Of a stretch of 64,000 nt of DNA, positions 8,313 to 15,401 are shown piece by piece (the stretch's first letter is position 1; every line of letters begins with the position of its first letter). The translations under genes and the position numbers were made by a program. The notes beneath the pieces were generated by a model that was not told the DNA's origin, did no database searches, and worked only from the letters and a program-made list of their open reading frames with translations. This DNA is from Blastococcus sp. TF02A-30 (GTDB taxonomy: Bacteria; Actinomycetota; Actinomycetes; Mycobacteriales; Geodermatophilaceae): NCBI RefSeq assembly GCF_003319185.1, contig NZ_QOHJ01000002.1:248001-312000 (forward strand), read 5' to 3'.

Positions 8313-9238
8313 GATCCGTGCTCCTCGTGCGTGCCCGCGGTCAGGGTGAAGGCGGCGGTGCGGACGACGTCGCCGTGCTTGAAGTCCAGGAACAGCCGGT
8401 AGGTGCCGGCGGAGGGGGCCGTCGTGCCGAAGGCGACGTTCGGGCCCGGGGCCGGGGTCGCGCCGCCGGCCGGCTCGGACGGGTGCACGTGCAGGTAGCC
8501 CAGGTCTCCGGTGCGCAGGACCACCAGGTGGCCGAACGCGCCGAGGTAGGGCTGCAGGTCGGTCACCGGCACGCCGTCACGGCTGATGCCGAAGCGCAGC
8601 TCGGACTCCTCGCCGGCGGCCAGCGAGCCGTCGAGGACGACGGTGTAGCCGTCCACCTCCGCCACGGCGGCGGGCTCGGGCAGGGGCTCGGGGGAGTACT
8701 GGCCGGGGACGGCGAGGTCGATCCCGAGGACGCGCGGTTCGCCGTCGGCCGCGGCGGCGAAGTCCGCGAACAGCCGCCAGGAGCCGGGGGTCAGGTCCAG
8801 CGGCACCCGCCAGACGCCGTCGGCGCCGAGCTCGGGGTGGACGTGCTGGAACCCGCTCGCGTCCCGGCGGACGGCGACCAGGTGCAGGTCCTCCTCGTAG
8901 CGGACCTCGTACCGGGTGACGGCCTCGCCGTCGGGACCGGTGATGCGGAAGGCGACCGGGACGTCGTCGCCGGCGGGGAGGGACGGCTGTTCCAGGACGA
9001 GCGCGTAGCCGTCCTCCGTGACGGTCAGCCCGGTGGGCTGCGCGCCGGCGGCGGGCGCGGCGTCGTGACCGCCGTCGGCGTGCTCCTCGGCGGGTTCGGT
9101 GCCCATGTCGTGCGCGGCGGCGGAGCTCTCGTCCGCCGCCGCGTCGACCGGGCCGACCACCGCGCCGATGCCCACGGCGGCGCCGAAGACGGCGCCCAGT
9201 CCGAGGACGAGACCGGCGAGCTTGGTTGGCGTGTTCAT
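8309..9238 (-). CDS. Secreted His-rich protein of the copper operon
   Basis: A 309-residue protein with an N-terminal hydrophobic segment (residues 7-30), a likely signal or anchor. A short acidic and His-rich stretch follows (about residues 40-60), then two beta-rich repeats. Each repeat contains a HVHP motif: FQHVHPELG in the first and YLHVHPSEP in the second, near the phrase [21 protein letters not shown]. Such His pairs suggest extracytoplasmic copper binding; that is inference. It lies between the copZ-like gene and copA and its stop overlaps the copA GTG. I know this type as a conserved but unnamed companion of actinobacterial copper ATPases. It is not a known CopC, PCuAC or YcnI sequence. 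Confidence 0.75.
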   Translation of the reverse strand: MNTPTKLAGLVLGLGAVFGAAVGIGAVVGPVDAAADESSAAAHDMGTEPAEEHADGGHDAAPAAGAQPTGLTVTEDGYALVLEQPSLPAGDDVPVAFRITGPDGEAVTRYEVRYEEDLHLVAVRRDASGFQHVHPELGADGVWRVPLDLTPGSWRLFADFAAAADGEPRVLGIDLAVPGQYSPEPLPEPAAVAEVDGYTVVLDGSLAAGEESELRFGISRDGVPVTDLQPYLGAFGHLVVLRTGDLGYLHVHPSEPAGGATPAPGPNVAFGTTAPSAGTYRLFLDFKHGDVVRTAAFTLTAGTHEEHGS

Positions 9239-9268
9239 CGGCGTGTGCGGTCGCCGGTGGGGCTGGGA

Positions 9269-9475
9269 TCAGCCGGCCACCGAGTAACCGGCCTCCTCCA
9301 CGGCAGCGCGGACGGCGGCCTCGTCGACCGGGGCGTCGCTGGTGACGGTCAGACCGCCCGATGCGAGATCCACGTCGACGGCGCTGACGCCGGGGACGGC
9401 CGAGACCTCCTCGGTGACGGAGCTGACGCAGTGGCCGCAGGTCATGCCGACGACGGTGTAGCTGGCGGTGGTCAT
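9269..9475 (-). CDS. copZ: CopZ-type copper chaperone (heavy-metal-associated domain)
   Basis: A 68-residue single heavy-metal-associated domain with GMTCGHC; Cys13 and Cys16 bind Cu(I). It carries copper in the cytoplasm to the N-terminal domain of CopA and probably to CsoR. The C terminus EEAGYSVAG is typical of the fold. The gene lies 25 bases after csoR and 30 bases before the secreted protein gene. The ATG is preceded by GAGAGGAA. Length and motif are standard. Confidence 0.93.
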   Translation of the reverse strand: MTTASYTVVGMTCGHCVSSVTEEVSAVPGVSAVDVDLASGGLTVTSDAPVDEAAVRAAVEEAGYSVAG

Positions 9476-9500
9476 GGGGGTTCCTCTCGGTGGTGGGGGA

Positions 9501-9821
9501 TCAGGAGCGGACGAGCCGGGCGATGGCCTCCGACGCCTCGCGGACCTTCTCGTCGGCCTCGCGGCCGCCGGTCCGGGCGGCCTCGACGACGCAGTGCCCG
9601 AGGTGGTCCTCCAGCAGGCCGAGCGAGACGGCCTGCAGGGCCTTCGTCATGGCCGAGACCTGGGTGAGGATGTCGATGCAGTACTTCTCGTCCTCGACCA
9701 TGCGCTGCAGGCCACGGGCCTGCCCCTCGATGCGGCGCAACCGCTTGAGGTAGTCGTCCTTGCGGCTGATGTAGCCGTGGTGGTGCTCGTGGGCGTTGGC
9801 GCCCTGCTCGACGGTGTCCAC
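9501..9821 (-). CDS. csoR: Copper-sensing repressor CsoR
   Basis: CsoR is an all-helical repressor that leaves DNA when Cu(I) binds. In this 106-residue protein Cys48, His73 and Cys77 have exactly the 25- and 4-residue spacing of the Mycobacterium tuberculosis CsoR triad (C36, H61, C65). The N terminus adds a short His-rich piece (EHHHGY). The start is GTG at 9821. A -10-like TATAGT ends only eight bases upstream, so the mRNA is probably leaderless. The gene heads the operon copZ, secreted protein, copA. Compare the CstR-like paralogue at 49220-49486, which lacks the histidine. Confidence 0.94.
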   Translation of the reverse strand: MDTVEQGANAHEHHHGYISRKDDYLKRLRRIEGQARGLQRMVEDEKYCIDILTQVSAMTKALQAVSLGLLEDHLGHCVVEAARTGGREADEKVREASEAIARLVRS

Positions 9822-9829
9822 GCCGATAA

Positions 9830-9847
9830 ACTATACCCCCCTAGGGT
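9830..9847 (-). promoter_or_regulatory. csoR promoter -10 with overlapping CsoR operator
   Basis: On the minus strand TATAGT (9835-9830) lies eight bases before the GTG of csoR, a spacing that fits a leaderless transcript. Overlapping it, the plus strand reads ATACCCCCCTAGGGT (9833-9847), a G/C-tract pseudo-palindrome of the type bound by CsoR proteins. Bound CsoR would cover the -10 element. The last bases also form the end of the merR gene (its TAG is at 9843-9841). Confidence 0.6.
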
Positions 9848-10197
9848 TTGTCGGCAAGGGGGTCGGCCCGGTCGCGCAGGCGGGCGAGGTCCGCCCGCAG
9901 CCGGGCGAGGTCGGCGGCGGCCGCGGACAGCTGGTCCTGCAGGTCCACGATCGTCCCGGCCGAGGCGAGGGAGTGCCCGTCGTCCAGCAGGCCGCGGAAG
10001 CGCGCGGCGAGCGTGAGCTGGGTGCGGGAGTAGCGCCGGTGCCCGCCGGAGGAGCGGTGCGGCTGGAGGGCGCCGGAGGAGTCGAGGCTGCGGAGGAAGG
10101 CGGCCTGGACGCCCAGGAGCTCCGCGGCCTGGCTCATCGTCAGCGCCGGGTAGTCGGGGTCGTCGAGCCGGCGCAGCGGATCGGGTCGCTCGGTCAT
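9841..10197 (-). CDS. MerR-family transcriptional regulator (HspR-like)
   Basis: A 118-residue MerR-type protein. Residues ~18-65 form the winged helix-turn-helix (TMSQAAELLGV, then SGGHRRYSRTQL, the usual GHRRY signature). A coiled-coil helix rich in Leu, Ala and Arg (residues ~80-112) provides dimerisation. There is no cysteine, so it is not a metal sensor. It follows the Hsp20 gene after a strong hairpin and probably controls it: the hsp20 promoter carries a palindrome in its -35/-10 spacer, the MerR arrangement. Its stop lies inside the csoR operator. HspR is the closest functional analogue, but this protein is not clearly HspR. Confidence 0.82.
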   Translation of the reverse strand: MTERPDPLRRLDDPDYPALTMSQAAELLGVQAAFLRSLDSSGALQPHRSSGGHRRYSRTQLTLAARFRGLLDDGHSLASAGTIVDLQDQLSAAAADLARLRADLARLRDRADPLADKP

Positions 10198-10225
10198 CGC
10201 CGTCCTCCTCGGGGTGGGGCGAACG

Positions 10226-10260
10226 CGGAGGGGCCGGACCCGCCGGGTCCGGCCCCTCCG
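10226..10260 (-). terminator. Strong hairpin between hsp20 and merR
   Basis: A 16-bp perfect stem (CGGAGGGGCCGGACCC and its complement) closes on a three-base GCC loop. It sits 10 bases after the hsp20 stop and before merR. It has no T-tract; it may terminate or attenuate, giving more hsp20 than merR mRNA. Confidence 0.6.
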
Positions 10261-10270
10261 GTCGCGGTCG

Positions 10271-10765
10271 TCAGCTGGTGACGGCCTTCTGCTCGGACTG
10301 CTCGCCCTCGATGGTGCGCCCCTCGACGGCGGTCGGGGTGTCCGCGCGGGTCACCGTGATCTTGCGGGCCCGGGCCTTCTCGGCCACCGGGATGCTCACG
10401 GTGAGCACGCCGTCGTGGTAGCTGGCCTCCAGCCGGTCGGTGTCCAGGCTGCGGCCCAGCACCAGCTGGCGGGTGTAGGCGCCGTACGGCCGCTCGGCGG
10501 CCACCCACTCGGCGTTCTCCAGCTGGGGCACCGAGCGCTCCGCGCTGATCGTCAGCGTGGTGCCCTCGACCGACAGGTCGATCGAGCCGGGGTCGACGCC
10601 GGGCAGGTCGAAGTGGGCGACGAAGTTGTCGCCGACCTTGTAGGCGTCCATCGGCATGCCCGACAGCGGGCGGGCGGTCGTCGAACCGGAGCGGCCGGTC
10701 AGCTGGTCCAGCGCGCGGAAGGCGGCGGACGTGGCGGCGAACGGGTCGTAGGCGGTCAGCATCAT
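10271..10765 (-). CDS. Hsp20/alpha-crystallin small heat-shock protein
   Basis: A 164-residue ATP-independent holdase that binds unfolding proteins in the cytoplasm. The alpha-crystallin domain spans about residues 38-140: it begins with DAYKVGDNFVAHFDLPGVDP and contains ERPYGAYTRQLVLG and the closing YHDGVLTVSIPV with its conserved G-V-L. A charged tail follows. AGGAGGTTCG precedes the ATG; a second in-frame ATG follows at once. The promoter upstream has a MerR-style palindrome, and the merR gene is next in line, so heat or stress control by that regulator is likely. Confidence 0.93.
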   Translation of the reverse strand: MMLTAYDPFAATSAAFRALDQLTGRSGSTTARPLSGMPMDAYKVGDNFVAHFDLPGVDPGSIDLSVEGTTLTISAERSVPQLENAEWVAAERPYGAYTRQLVLGRSLDTDRLEASYHDGVLTVSIPVAEKARARKITVTRADTPTAVEGRTIEGEQSEQKAVTS

Positions 10766-10833
10766 GGCGTCGAACCTCCTGATGGTGTCCTGTTGAGTTC
10801 GCTGCCCGAGGTGGAACCTCTAGTGGCGACTGG

Positions 10834-10862
10834 AGATTACCTCGGGCTGGCACCCGAGTAAA
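10834..10862 (-). promoter_or_regulatory. hsp20 promoter with palindrome in the -35/-10 spacer
   Basis: On the minus strand TTTACT (-35, 10862-10857), a 17-bp spacer and TAATCT (-10, 10839-10834) form a good vegetative promoter. The palindrome CTCGGG-TGCCAG-CCCGAG (10858-10841) nearly fills the spacer. MerR regulators bind exactly there, so the neighbouring MerR gene is the best candidate ligand. Confidence 0.55.
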
Positions 10863-10944
10863 CGTCTTCCGCCGGAGAATGTTCCCGGCCGCGCGACCTG
10901 GGGCGCGTGCGTGAACACGCCGCGTCCGGGGCAGTGCCACTCCC

Positions 10945-11349
10945 ATGGCTGAGAGCGACGTGCAGGCCGGTGGAGGCGACGAGGCGGCGGAGCCCGCCGT
11001 CTCGACGAACGTGGCGGGGGAGGTCGTCACCGTCGTCGTGGAGGGCGAGCTCAGCGAGGCCGCACGCCGGCCGCTGGTGCGCACGCTCACCGATCTGCTC
11101 CTCGGCGGGACCCCGGTGCAGCGGGTCGACCTGGACCTGCGCGCGGTCGGCTTCATGAACTCCGCGGGGATGGCCGTGCTGGTGCAGCTGCAGAAGATGG
11201 CCGCACCCCGCGGCGTCGAGGTGGCGCTGGTGGCGCCGCCCGCCGCCGTCGCCCGGCCGCTGCAGCTGACCGGCCTGTGGCACCGCTTCCCGATCGTGGA
11301 CGCCGACGGCTCGGTGTCGGGTGCGCCCGGGAGCTCACCGGGCTCCTAG
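10945..11349 (+). CDS. STAS-domain protein (anti-sigma factor antagonist type)
   Basis: A 134-residue protein made of one STAS domain (about residues 18-118) with flexible ends. VDLDLRAVGFMNSAGMAVLVQL is the strand-helix region around the phosphorylation site, with Ser73 in the conserved D-S/T-S-A/G context (here MNSAG). Such proteins bind anti-sigma kinases and free an alternative sigma factor when dephosphorylated. No anti-sigma kinase is adjacent; the SpoIIE-type phosphatase at 36289-38352 is a possible distant partner. The ATG is 9 bases upstream of a second plausible reading but the first fits best. It is followed at 9 bases by the YibE/F gene. Confidence 0.8.
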   Translation: MAESDVQAGGGDEAAEPAVSTNVAGEVVTVVVEGELSEAARRPLVRTLTDLLLGGTPVQRVDLDLRAVGFMNSAGMAVLVQLQKMAAPRGVEVALVAPPAAVARPLQLTGLWHRFPIVDADGSVSGAPGSSPGS

Positions 11350-11358
11350 CCTGACCGG

Positions 11359-12627
11359 GTGTCCACCGGTCATCAGCACAGCCACGGCCCCGACCCCGAC
11401 GCGCCGCCGCCCAGCCCGGAGGCCCTCGGCCGCCGGCGGCGGGCGGTGTGGCTGATGCTCCTGCTGCTGGTCCCCGTCGGGCTGGCCACCGTCATCGGCC
11501 TGCTGGTCCTGTGGCCCGACGACGGGCCGACCCGGGCGCAGCAGGCCGCCGAGCAGGCGCTGCCGCCCGGCACCACCTACCCCGACGGCCGGGTCGCCTC
11601 GGTGGAGACGGTCGAGTGCGGCGTGGAGGGGCAGCCGGCCACCTGCGCCACCGCCGTCGTGGAGGTCCTCGACGGGGAAGGCGAGGGCGAGTACGTCCAG
11701 GTGCAGCTGGACGAGGTGGTCATCGCCAACGGGGTGCAGGAGGGCGACGTCCTGGTCCTCACCCGGGACGCCGGCGCCGAGGGTGCGGCCGCGTACGGGT
11801 TCTACGACTACGCCCGCGACCTGCCGATGATCACGCTGGCCGTCGCGTTCGCCGTCGTCGTGGGGCTGGTCGCCCGGTTGCGCGGCCTCGCGGCGCTGCT
11901 CGGGCTGGCGTTCGCGTTCACCGTGCTGCTGCAGTTCATCCTGCCCGGGCTGCTCGGCGACTCCTCACCCGTGCTGGTCACCCTCGTCGGCTCCGCGGCG
12001 ATCATGTTCGTCGTCCTCTACCTGGCGCACGGGTTCTCCGCGCGGACGACGACGGCGCTGGTCGGCACGCTGTTCGGTCTCACGCTGGTGGCGGTCATGG
12101 GGGCGGTTGCGGTGGCCACCGCCCGGCTGACCGGCATCACCAGCGAGGAGGCGGTGACGCTGCAGGGCTACGACCCCACGCTGGACTTCTCCGGGCTGGT
12201 CCTCGCCGGGGTGGTCGTCGCCGGCCTCGGCGTCCTCAACGACGTGACCATCACGCAGGCCTCGGCCATCTGGCAGCTGCACGAGGTCGACCCCGCGATG
12301 ACCTGGCGGGAGCTCTACGCCCGCGGCATGGCGGTGGGCCGCGACCACATCGCCTCGACCGTCTACACGATCGTCTTCGCCTACACCGGTGCCGCGCTGC
12401 CGCTGCTGCTGCTGTTCGAGCTGTACTCCCAGCCGTGGAACGTCGTCCTCACCTCGTCGGCGTTCGCCGAGGAGGTCATCCGGACGATGGTCGGCGCGAT
12501 CGCCCTGGTGCTCGCCGTCCCGGTGACGACGGCGGCCGGCGCCTTCTTCGCCAAGGCCGCCGACACCGAGGCCGGGGCCGCGACCGAGCGCCGGGTGACC
12601 GCGCTGCGGGCCAGGTTCGCCCGGTGA
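11359..12627 (+). CDS. YibE/F-family membrane protein
   Basis: A 422-residue polytopic membrane protein of the YibE/F family, whose role is unknown. It has a His-containing N-terminal tail (GHQHSHGPDPD), one membrane segment (~30-52), an extracytoplasmic domain (~55-150) and then about seven membrane helices. The family phrases TALVGTLFGLTLVAVMG and GVLNDVTITQASAIWQLHE are present. The start is GTG at 11359. The stop overlaps the GTG of the methyltransferase gene by four bases. The final cytoplasmic tail is short and charged. No substrate can be read from the sequence. Confidence 0.88.
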   Translation: MSTGHQHSHGPDPDAPPPSPEALGRRRRAVWLMLLLLVPVGLATVIGLLVLWPDDGPTRAQQAAEQALPPGTTYPDGRVASVETVECGVEGQPATCATAVVEVLDGEGEGEYVQVQLDEVVIANGVQEGDVLVLTRDAGAEGAAAYGFYDYARDLPMITLAVAFAVVVGLVARLRGLAALLGLAFAFTVLLQFILPGLLGDSSPVLVTLVGSAAIMFVVLYLAHGFSARTTTALVGTLFGLTLVAVMGAVAVATARLTGITSEEAVTLQGYDPTLDFSGLVLAGVVVAGLGVLNDVTITQASAIWQLHEVDPAMTWRELYARGMAVGRDHIASTVYTIVFAYTGAALPLLLLFELYSQPWNVVLTSSAFAEEVIRTMVGAIALVLAVPVTTAAGAFFAKAADTEAGAATERRVTALRARFAR

Positions 12628-13259
12628 GCCAAGCTGTGGGCGTGCCCGAACTGCTCGCCGCCGCCCAGGCCGCTCCCGGTTTCATGCCCGACGACGAGGG
12701 CCGTGCCCTCTACGAGGCCGCCCGGGACGTCGCCGTGCCCGGCCCGCTGCTCGAGGTGGGCAGCTGGATGGGCAAGTCGGCGCTCTACCTCGCCGCGGCC
12801 GCCCGCGAGACCGGGCGGCGGGTCGTGACCGTCGACCACCACCGCGGGTCGGAGGAGCACCAGCCCGGCTGGGAGTACCACGACCCGTCGCTGGTCGACC
12901 CGGCGGTCGGGCTCCTGGACACGCTGCCGCGGTTCCGGCGGACCATCGCCGAGGCGGGGGCCGAGGACGTCGTGATCGCCGTCGTCACCCGCTCGGAGAC
13001 CCTCGCCCCGCTGTGGTCGACGCCGCCGGCGCTGCTGTTCCTCGACGGCTCGCACACCGAGGAGTCCGCGCGGCGCGACCAGGACGCCTGGGTGGCCAAG
13101 CTGGCCGTCGGGGGCACGCTGGCCATCCACGACGTCTTCCCCGACCCGGCCGACGGCGGGCAGGCGCCCTACGGCGTCTACACGCGGGTGCTGGCGTCCG
13201 GGGACTTCACCGAGCTGCCCGGCACCGGCTCCCTGCGGCTGCTGCGACGTGAGCGCTGA
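12624..13259 (+). CDS. Class I SAM-dependent methyltransferase (Methyltransf_24 type)
   Basis: A 211-residue protein with a Rossmann methyltransferase core. LLEVGSWMGKSALYLA (residues ~36-51) is the SAM-binding motif I. VVTVDHH is motif Post I, and ALLFLDGSHTEESARRDQDAW resembles the catalytic region of small-molecule and sugar methyltransferases in this group. The end DVFPDPADGGQAPYGVYTRVL is typical. The substrate is unknown. The GTG start overlaps the YibE/F stop and the 3' end overlaps the TraR/DksA start by 11 bases, so the three are translated together. It faces the glycosyltransferase operon, which may share a pathway. Confidence 0.8.
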   Translation: MSQAVGVPELLAAAQAAPGFMPDDEGRALYEAARDVAVPGPLLEVGSWMGKSALYLAAAARETGRRVVTVDHHRGSEEHQPGWEYHDPSLVDPAVGLLDTLPRFRRTIAEAGAEDVVIAVVTRSETLAPLWSTPPALLFLDGSHTEESARRDQDAWVAKLAVGGTLAIHDVFPDPADGGQAPYGVYTRVLASGDFTELPGTGSLRLLRRER

Positions 13260-13578
13260 TCCGCTGGGGGAGGAGCGGAATGCCGCCCTCGCCCAGATCG
13301 AGGCGCTGACCCGCCAGTTCGACGAGATCGTCGCGGCGTCGCAGTCGTCGAACGCCGACGACGAGCACGACCCCGAGGGCGCCACCATCGCCTTCGAGCG
13401 GCAGCAGATCGCCGCCCTGCTCGAGCAGGCGCGCCGCCGGCTGGCCGACGTCGACGCCGCGGTCACCGCCGTCGAGGCGGGCACCTACGGCCGCTGCGAG
13501 ACCTGCGGGCGGCCGATCGCGCCGGAGCGGCTGGCCGCCCGGCCGACCGCCCGCACCTGCATCGACTGCGCCCGCTGA
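13249..13578 (+). CDS. TraR/DksA-family zinc-finger protein
   Basis: A 109-residue protein with a long helical hairpin (residues ~8-75; acidic tip DADDEHDPEG-like region around 40-48) and a C4 zinc finger with CETC and CIDC pairs (residues ~82-106). This is the shape of DksA and TraR, which enter the secondary channel of RNA polymerase. Actinobacterial members are mostly uncharacterised. The GTG overlaps the methyltransferase end by 11 bases. The convergent glycosyltransferase gene ends 10 bases after this stop. Confidence 0.87.
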   Translation: MSADPLGEERNAALAQIEALTRQFDEIVAASQSSNADDEHDPEGATIAFERQQIAALLEQARRRLADVDAAVTAVEAGTYGRCETCGRPIAPERLAARPTARTCIDCAR

Positions 13579-13587
13579 GCCCGAGGA

Positions 13588-14547
13588 CTAGCTGACGTAG
13601 CGGCGGGCGGTGGACCGGCGCTGCGCGTCCTCGAGGTCGGTGAACCGGGACTCGGCGTGCGGGGGGAGCACCCGCCGCTCGCGCAGCACCCAGGGGGCTC
13701 CGCGCACGGCGGCCAGCAGCGCCCGCGCGGTCACCCGGTCGCGGGGCACGGTCCGCAGGAGGTGCGCGGTGCGGCGCAGCGCCGGGCGCAGCGGGCGGCG
13801 CAGCCACGTCGTCCAGAGCGTGTTCCGGATGCCGTCGTGCCGGCGCTTGTGCGGGTCGCGGGCGCGGCTGGCCTGGTGGTGCACGGTCAGCTGCTCGAGG
13901 TAGCACAGCTCCCAGCCGGCGGCGGCCAGGTCACCGGCCATCAGCTCCTCCTCGCCGCCGAGCCACAGCCGCTCGGAGAAGCCGCCGACCTCGTCGAACG
14001 CCTCCCGCCGGATCACCGAGGCGCCGGCCAGGAACGAGCCGAGCGCCGGTCCGGGCAGCCACGCGGCGCCGCGCACGGGGGAGTCGCGCAGCTCGGGGAC
14101 GATCGGGTCCTCCCGCCCGCCGGGCTCCACGAGGATGCGCGCGGTGACGACGGCCAGCCGCGGGTGTGCGTCGAGGACGTCGGCCGCGGCGCGCAGCGAC
14201 CCCGGGTCCCACCAGGTGTCGTCGTCGCAGAAGGCGATGTACGGGGTGCCCAGCCGGCCGACCCCGACGTTGCGCCCGACCGCGCCGAGGTTCTCGGGGC
14301 TCGCGATCAGCTCGACGGCGGGGAAGCGGGCGCGCACCGCCTCCGCGGTGCCGTCGGTCGAGCCGTTGTCGACGACGACGACGTGCGGCTGCTCCGGCAG
14401 CGCCAGGAGCCGGTCCAGGGCCAGCAGCAGCTCGTCGCGGCGCTGGTGGGTGATGACGACGACGGCGATCCGGTCGTCCTCCCGGCCCTCCTGCAGGGGC
14501 CCGCCGCGAGCGTGCGAGCGGTGGGGGGCAGGGGGGTCCTCTTTCAC
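13588..14547 (-). CDS. Family 2 glycosyltransferase (second of a pair)
   Basis: A 319-residue GT-A glycosyltransferase. IAVVVITHQRRDELLLALDRLLAL begins the nucleotide-sugar fold near residue 25. VVVDNGSTDGT follows, and the metal-binding DDDTWW is the DXD-type motif. GGFSERLWLGGEEELMAGDLAAAGW is the acceptor-side motif with the general base, and LTVHHQ follows. The N-terminal ~20 residues are low complexity, so the true start may be a little later than the GTG at 14547. That GTG overlaps the stop of the upstream glycosyltransferase by four bases. It is the last gene of the operon that starts at 18478. Similarity to the upstream neighbour points to a tandem duplication. Confidence 0.87.
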   Translation of the reverse strand: MKEDPPAPHRSHARGGPLQEGREDDRIAVVVITHQRRDELLLALDRLLALPEQPHVVVVDNGSTDGTAEAVRARFPAVELIASPENLGAVGRNVGVGRLGTPYIAFCDDDTWWDPGSLRAAADVLDAHPRLAVVTARILVEPGGREDPIVPELRDSPVRGAAWLPGPALGSFLAGASVIRREAFDEVGGFSERLWLGGEEELMAGDLAAAGWELCYLEQLTVHHQASRARDPHKRRHDGIRNTLWTTWLRRPLRPALRRTAHLLRTVPRDRVTARALLAAVRGAPWVLRERRVLPPHAESRFTDLEDAQRRSTARRYVS

Positions 14548-15401
14548 GGGGTCGCCTCCAGGACACGCAGCTGGTCGCGCACACCGGCGGGCACCGGCTT
14601 CCGCTCGCGCAGGGCGGCCGGCACGTCCGGCAGCGCGCGCAGCAGCCCGCGGCGCTCGGCGCCGCCGGTGCGCAGCGCCTGCACCACCACGCGGGCCACC
14701 TCCGGCGCCGGGTGCCGCATGAGCGCGGTCAGCAGCCGGCTGCGCCAGATGGCCGACCGGCGGTGCTCGGGCGCGGACCGCCGCGGCGAGGGGTGGTGGT
14801 GCACGGTGACCGCGTCGACGTAGGCCATGCCCCACCCGGCCGCGGCCAGGTCGAGGGCCAGCCGCTCCTCCTCGCCCGGGAAGCGGACCACCCGGTCGAA
14901 GCCGCCGACCTGCAGGAACGCCTCTCGGCGCACCATGACCGCGCAGGCCACGAAACCCAGCAGCGCGGGGCCGGGCAGGTCGTCCGGCGTGCCCAGCGGG
15001 CTGGCGGCCAGCTCCGCGCAGAGCGGGTCCAGCCGCTCCTCGGGACCGACCAGGATGCGCGCGTTGAGCACCGCCAGCCGCGGGTGGGCCCGCATGACCT
15101 CCGCGGCCCGGGCGAGGTCGCCGGGCGCCCACCAGGAGTCGTCGTCGGCGAAGGCCACGAACTCGGTGCCGGCCCGCTCGACGCCGATCGTGCGGGCGTA
15201 GGAACCCACGTTCCCGTCCAGGGCGACGACGGTCACCTGCGGCAGCGCGGCCCGGACGGCGTCGGCGGTGCCGTCGGCCGAGGCGTTGTCGACGAGCACC
15301 ACCGGGGCCTCGTGGCGGGGCAGGGTGGTCAGCAGCTCGTCGCGCCGGTCGCGGGACATGACGACGACGGTGACGTCGTCGGCGGTGCGGGGAGAGGTCA
15401 C
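14544..15401 (-). CDS. Family 2 glycosyltransferase (first of a pair)
   Basis: A 285-residue GT-A glycosyltransferase, close to its downstream neighbour. It opens with DDVTVVVMSRDRRDELLTTL. VLVDNASADGT, AFADDDSWW (the DXD-type motif), GGFDRVVRFPGEEERLALDLAAAGW and VTVHHHPSPRR follow in order, the same motif series as the second copy. Start GTG at 15401 overlaps the toroid-protein stop by four bases, and its own stop overlaps the next GTG. The two copies probably add sugars to related acceptors. Donor and acceptor are unknown. Confidence 0.87.
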   Translation of the reverse strand: MTSPRTADDVTVVVMSRDRRDELLTTLPRHEAPVVLVDNASADGTADAVRAALPQVTVVALDGNVGSYARTIGVERAGTEFVAFADDDSWWAPGDLARAAEVMRAHPRLAVLNARILVGPEERLDPLCAELAASPLGTPDDLPGPALLGFVACAVMVRREAFLQVGGFDRVVRFPGEEERLALDLAAAGWGMAYVDAVTVHHHPSPRRSAPEHRRSAIWRSRLLTALMRHPAPEVARVVVQALRTGGAERRGLLRALPDVPAALRERKPVPAGVRDQLRVLEATP

